Source: Desulfobacteraceae bacterium
Lineage (GTDB): Bacteria > Desulfobacterota > Desulfobacteria > Desulfobacterales > Desulfosalsimonadaceae
NCBI GenBank assembly: GCA_014237465.1
Contig: JABZFM010000003.1
Coordinates: 1-64,000 of the forward strand
Length of the DNA stretch: 64,000 nt
Reading direction: 5' to 3'
Shown here: piece by piece, positions 63,500 to 64,000 of the stretch
Layout of the letters: each line of letters opens with the position of its first letter
Position numbering within the stretch: the first letter of the stretch is position 1
Position numbers and translations under genes: made by a program
The notes under the pieces: model-generated
Database searches by the model: none
Seen by the model: the letters and a program-made list of their open reading frames with translations, nothing else
Told to the model about the DNA's origin: nothing

Positions 63500-64000
63500 T
63501 GATTTTGAACTCCTTTATATTTTTTTCGATTGATGTGCTGCATGGGCGAGGATGTTTTTGCTTCGGGCAAGTCCAGGTCAAAAGAATGAGTGAGATAGCC
63601 ATAACAATCAGCCAAATGCAAAGTGTGCAAAAATGATCTGTCCACTTGGTATTTATTGTGCCGTATGCTTTTGGCAGCAATGATTCATCTGGAAGATACA
63701 CACCCTTTTCATACATTTTCAGTGCCCTTTCATATCGGATCATTGTTTTACGATTATTTCTTGTTCCCTTAATCAGGCCCCACATAATAACTAATGTGCC
63801 ACAAAAAAAAGCTGCAATAAGTAACGACAAAGCAATTTTTTGATAAAATTCTAAGTCCTGTTGGGAAATTAAAATCCACCCTAAACCAACGGCTATCCCT
63901 GATAACCAAAGGGTAAATTGGATACCGCGTTCCCGAATTTTATGAGCAGCATTATATCTCTCCTGCAAACCTGAAATAAGTATCTGTATTTTTAAATTTT
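63492..64000 (-). CDS. Membrane protein, probable CBASS effector, 5' end cut by the window
   Basis: The frame has no stop up to the window edge, so the protein likely begins outside; the visible part is about 168 residues, and a TTG at 63968 is a possible internal start. Three hydrophobic helices: TLWLSGIAVGLGWILI, ALSLLIAAFFCGTLVIMWGLI, and, after about 55 soluble residues rich in charges (RYERALKMYEKGVYLP), CTLCIWLIVMAISLILL. A small membrane protein translationally coupled to a CD-NTase gene fits a membrane-pore effector; no named family (such as Cap15 or SLATT) could be assigned with confidence. Confidence 0.6.
   Translation of the reverse strand, partial: NLKIQILISGLQERYNAAHKIRERGIQFTLWLSGIAVGLGWILISQQDLEFYQKIALSLLIAAFFCGTLVIMWGLIKGTRNNRKTMIRYERALKMYEKGVYLPDESLLPKAYGTINTKWTDHFCTLCIWLIVMAISLILLTWTCPKQKHPRPCSTSIEKNIKEFKING

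Overview
The window looks like part of the chromosome of an anaerobic, probably sulfate-reducing deltaproteobacterium of the Desulfobacterales type. This is inferred from gene content. It has a bacterial Wood-Ljungdahl carbonyl-branch cluster (CO dehydrogenase, acetyl-CoA synthase, corrinoid Fe-S protein, methyltransferase, corrinoid reductive activator). It also has a 2-hydroxyacyl-CoA dehydratase set with HdrD/GlcF-like CCG proteins, a split Fo ATP synthase operon and many TetR/acyl-CoA-type genes. No rRNA or tRNA gene and no CRISPR array was recognised.

Layout. 1-144: 5' end of a group II intron inserted just behind the terminator of the acs cluster. 213-10913 (minus): acsV, acsD, acsA/cooS, acsB, acsC, acsE, the complete carbonyl branch except the Ni-insertion protein CooC. 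11143-16287 (minus): VTT membrane protein, SLC12-like transporter, secreted EEP hydrolase. 16739-17869: a REC-DUF4388-roadblock-like regulator. 18312-22018: Fo part of an F-type ATP synthase (atpZ, atpI, a, c, b, b') with a remarkable four-hairpin fused c subunit next to a normal c subunit. Both carry a two-carboxylate ion site that resembles the Na+-type site of Fusobacterium; the F1 genes are absent. 22152-23713: LysE-type exporter and MscS channel.

24004-30130: a small catabolic island (VOC protein, ThDP enzyme, SCP2-like protein, zinc alcohol dehydrogenase) divergent from a TetR-tesB pair, with a 33-bp perfect palindrome in between. 30785-31750: two genes separated by a convincing integron attC site (an unknown gene and a gdx/SugE-type SMR exporter), i.e. 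integron cassettes without an integrase in view. 31994-37957: cyclase, TetR, saccharopine-dehydrogenase-like, FGGY kinase and a DUF3786 protein carrying an AcsC-like Fe-S domain. 38115-42918: outer-membrane protein remnant, secreted acidic protein, porin, and a histidine kinase/response regulator pair that probably controls some of them. 43392-50674 (minus): two dehydratase-family subunits, their ATPase activator, and a GlcD-like flavoprotein with two CCG Fe-S proteins.

51193-55154: housekeeping or unknown genes (HTH-like, Mth938-like, U32 peptidase TrhP-like, radical SAM). 55495-64000: a defence island made of a type I restriction-modification system with an embedded DUF1016 nuclease, followed on the other strand by a compact CBASS-like operon (membrane protein cut by the window edge, CD-NTase, E2-like protein with a C-terminal SEC-C zinc motif). 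Intergenic spaces hold a family of 100-160-bp imperfect palindromes with a shared central TAG-N4-CTA-like motif, plus several REP-like hairpins.
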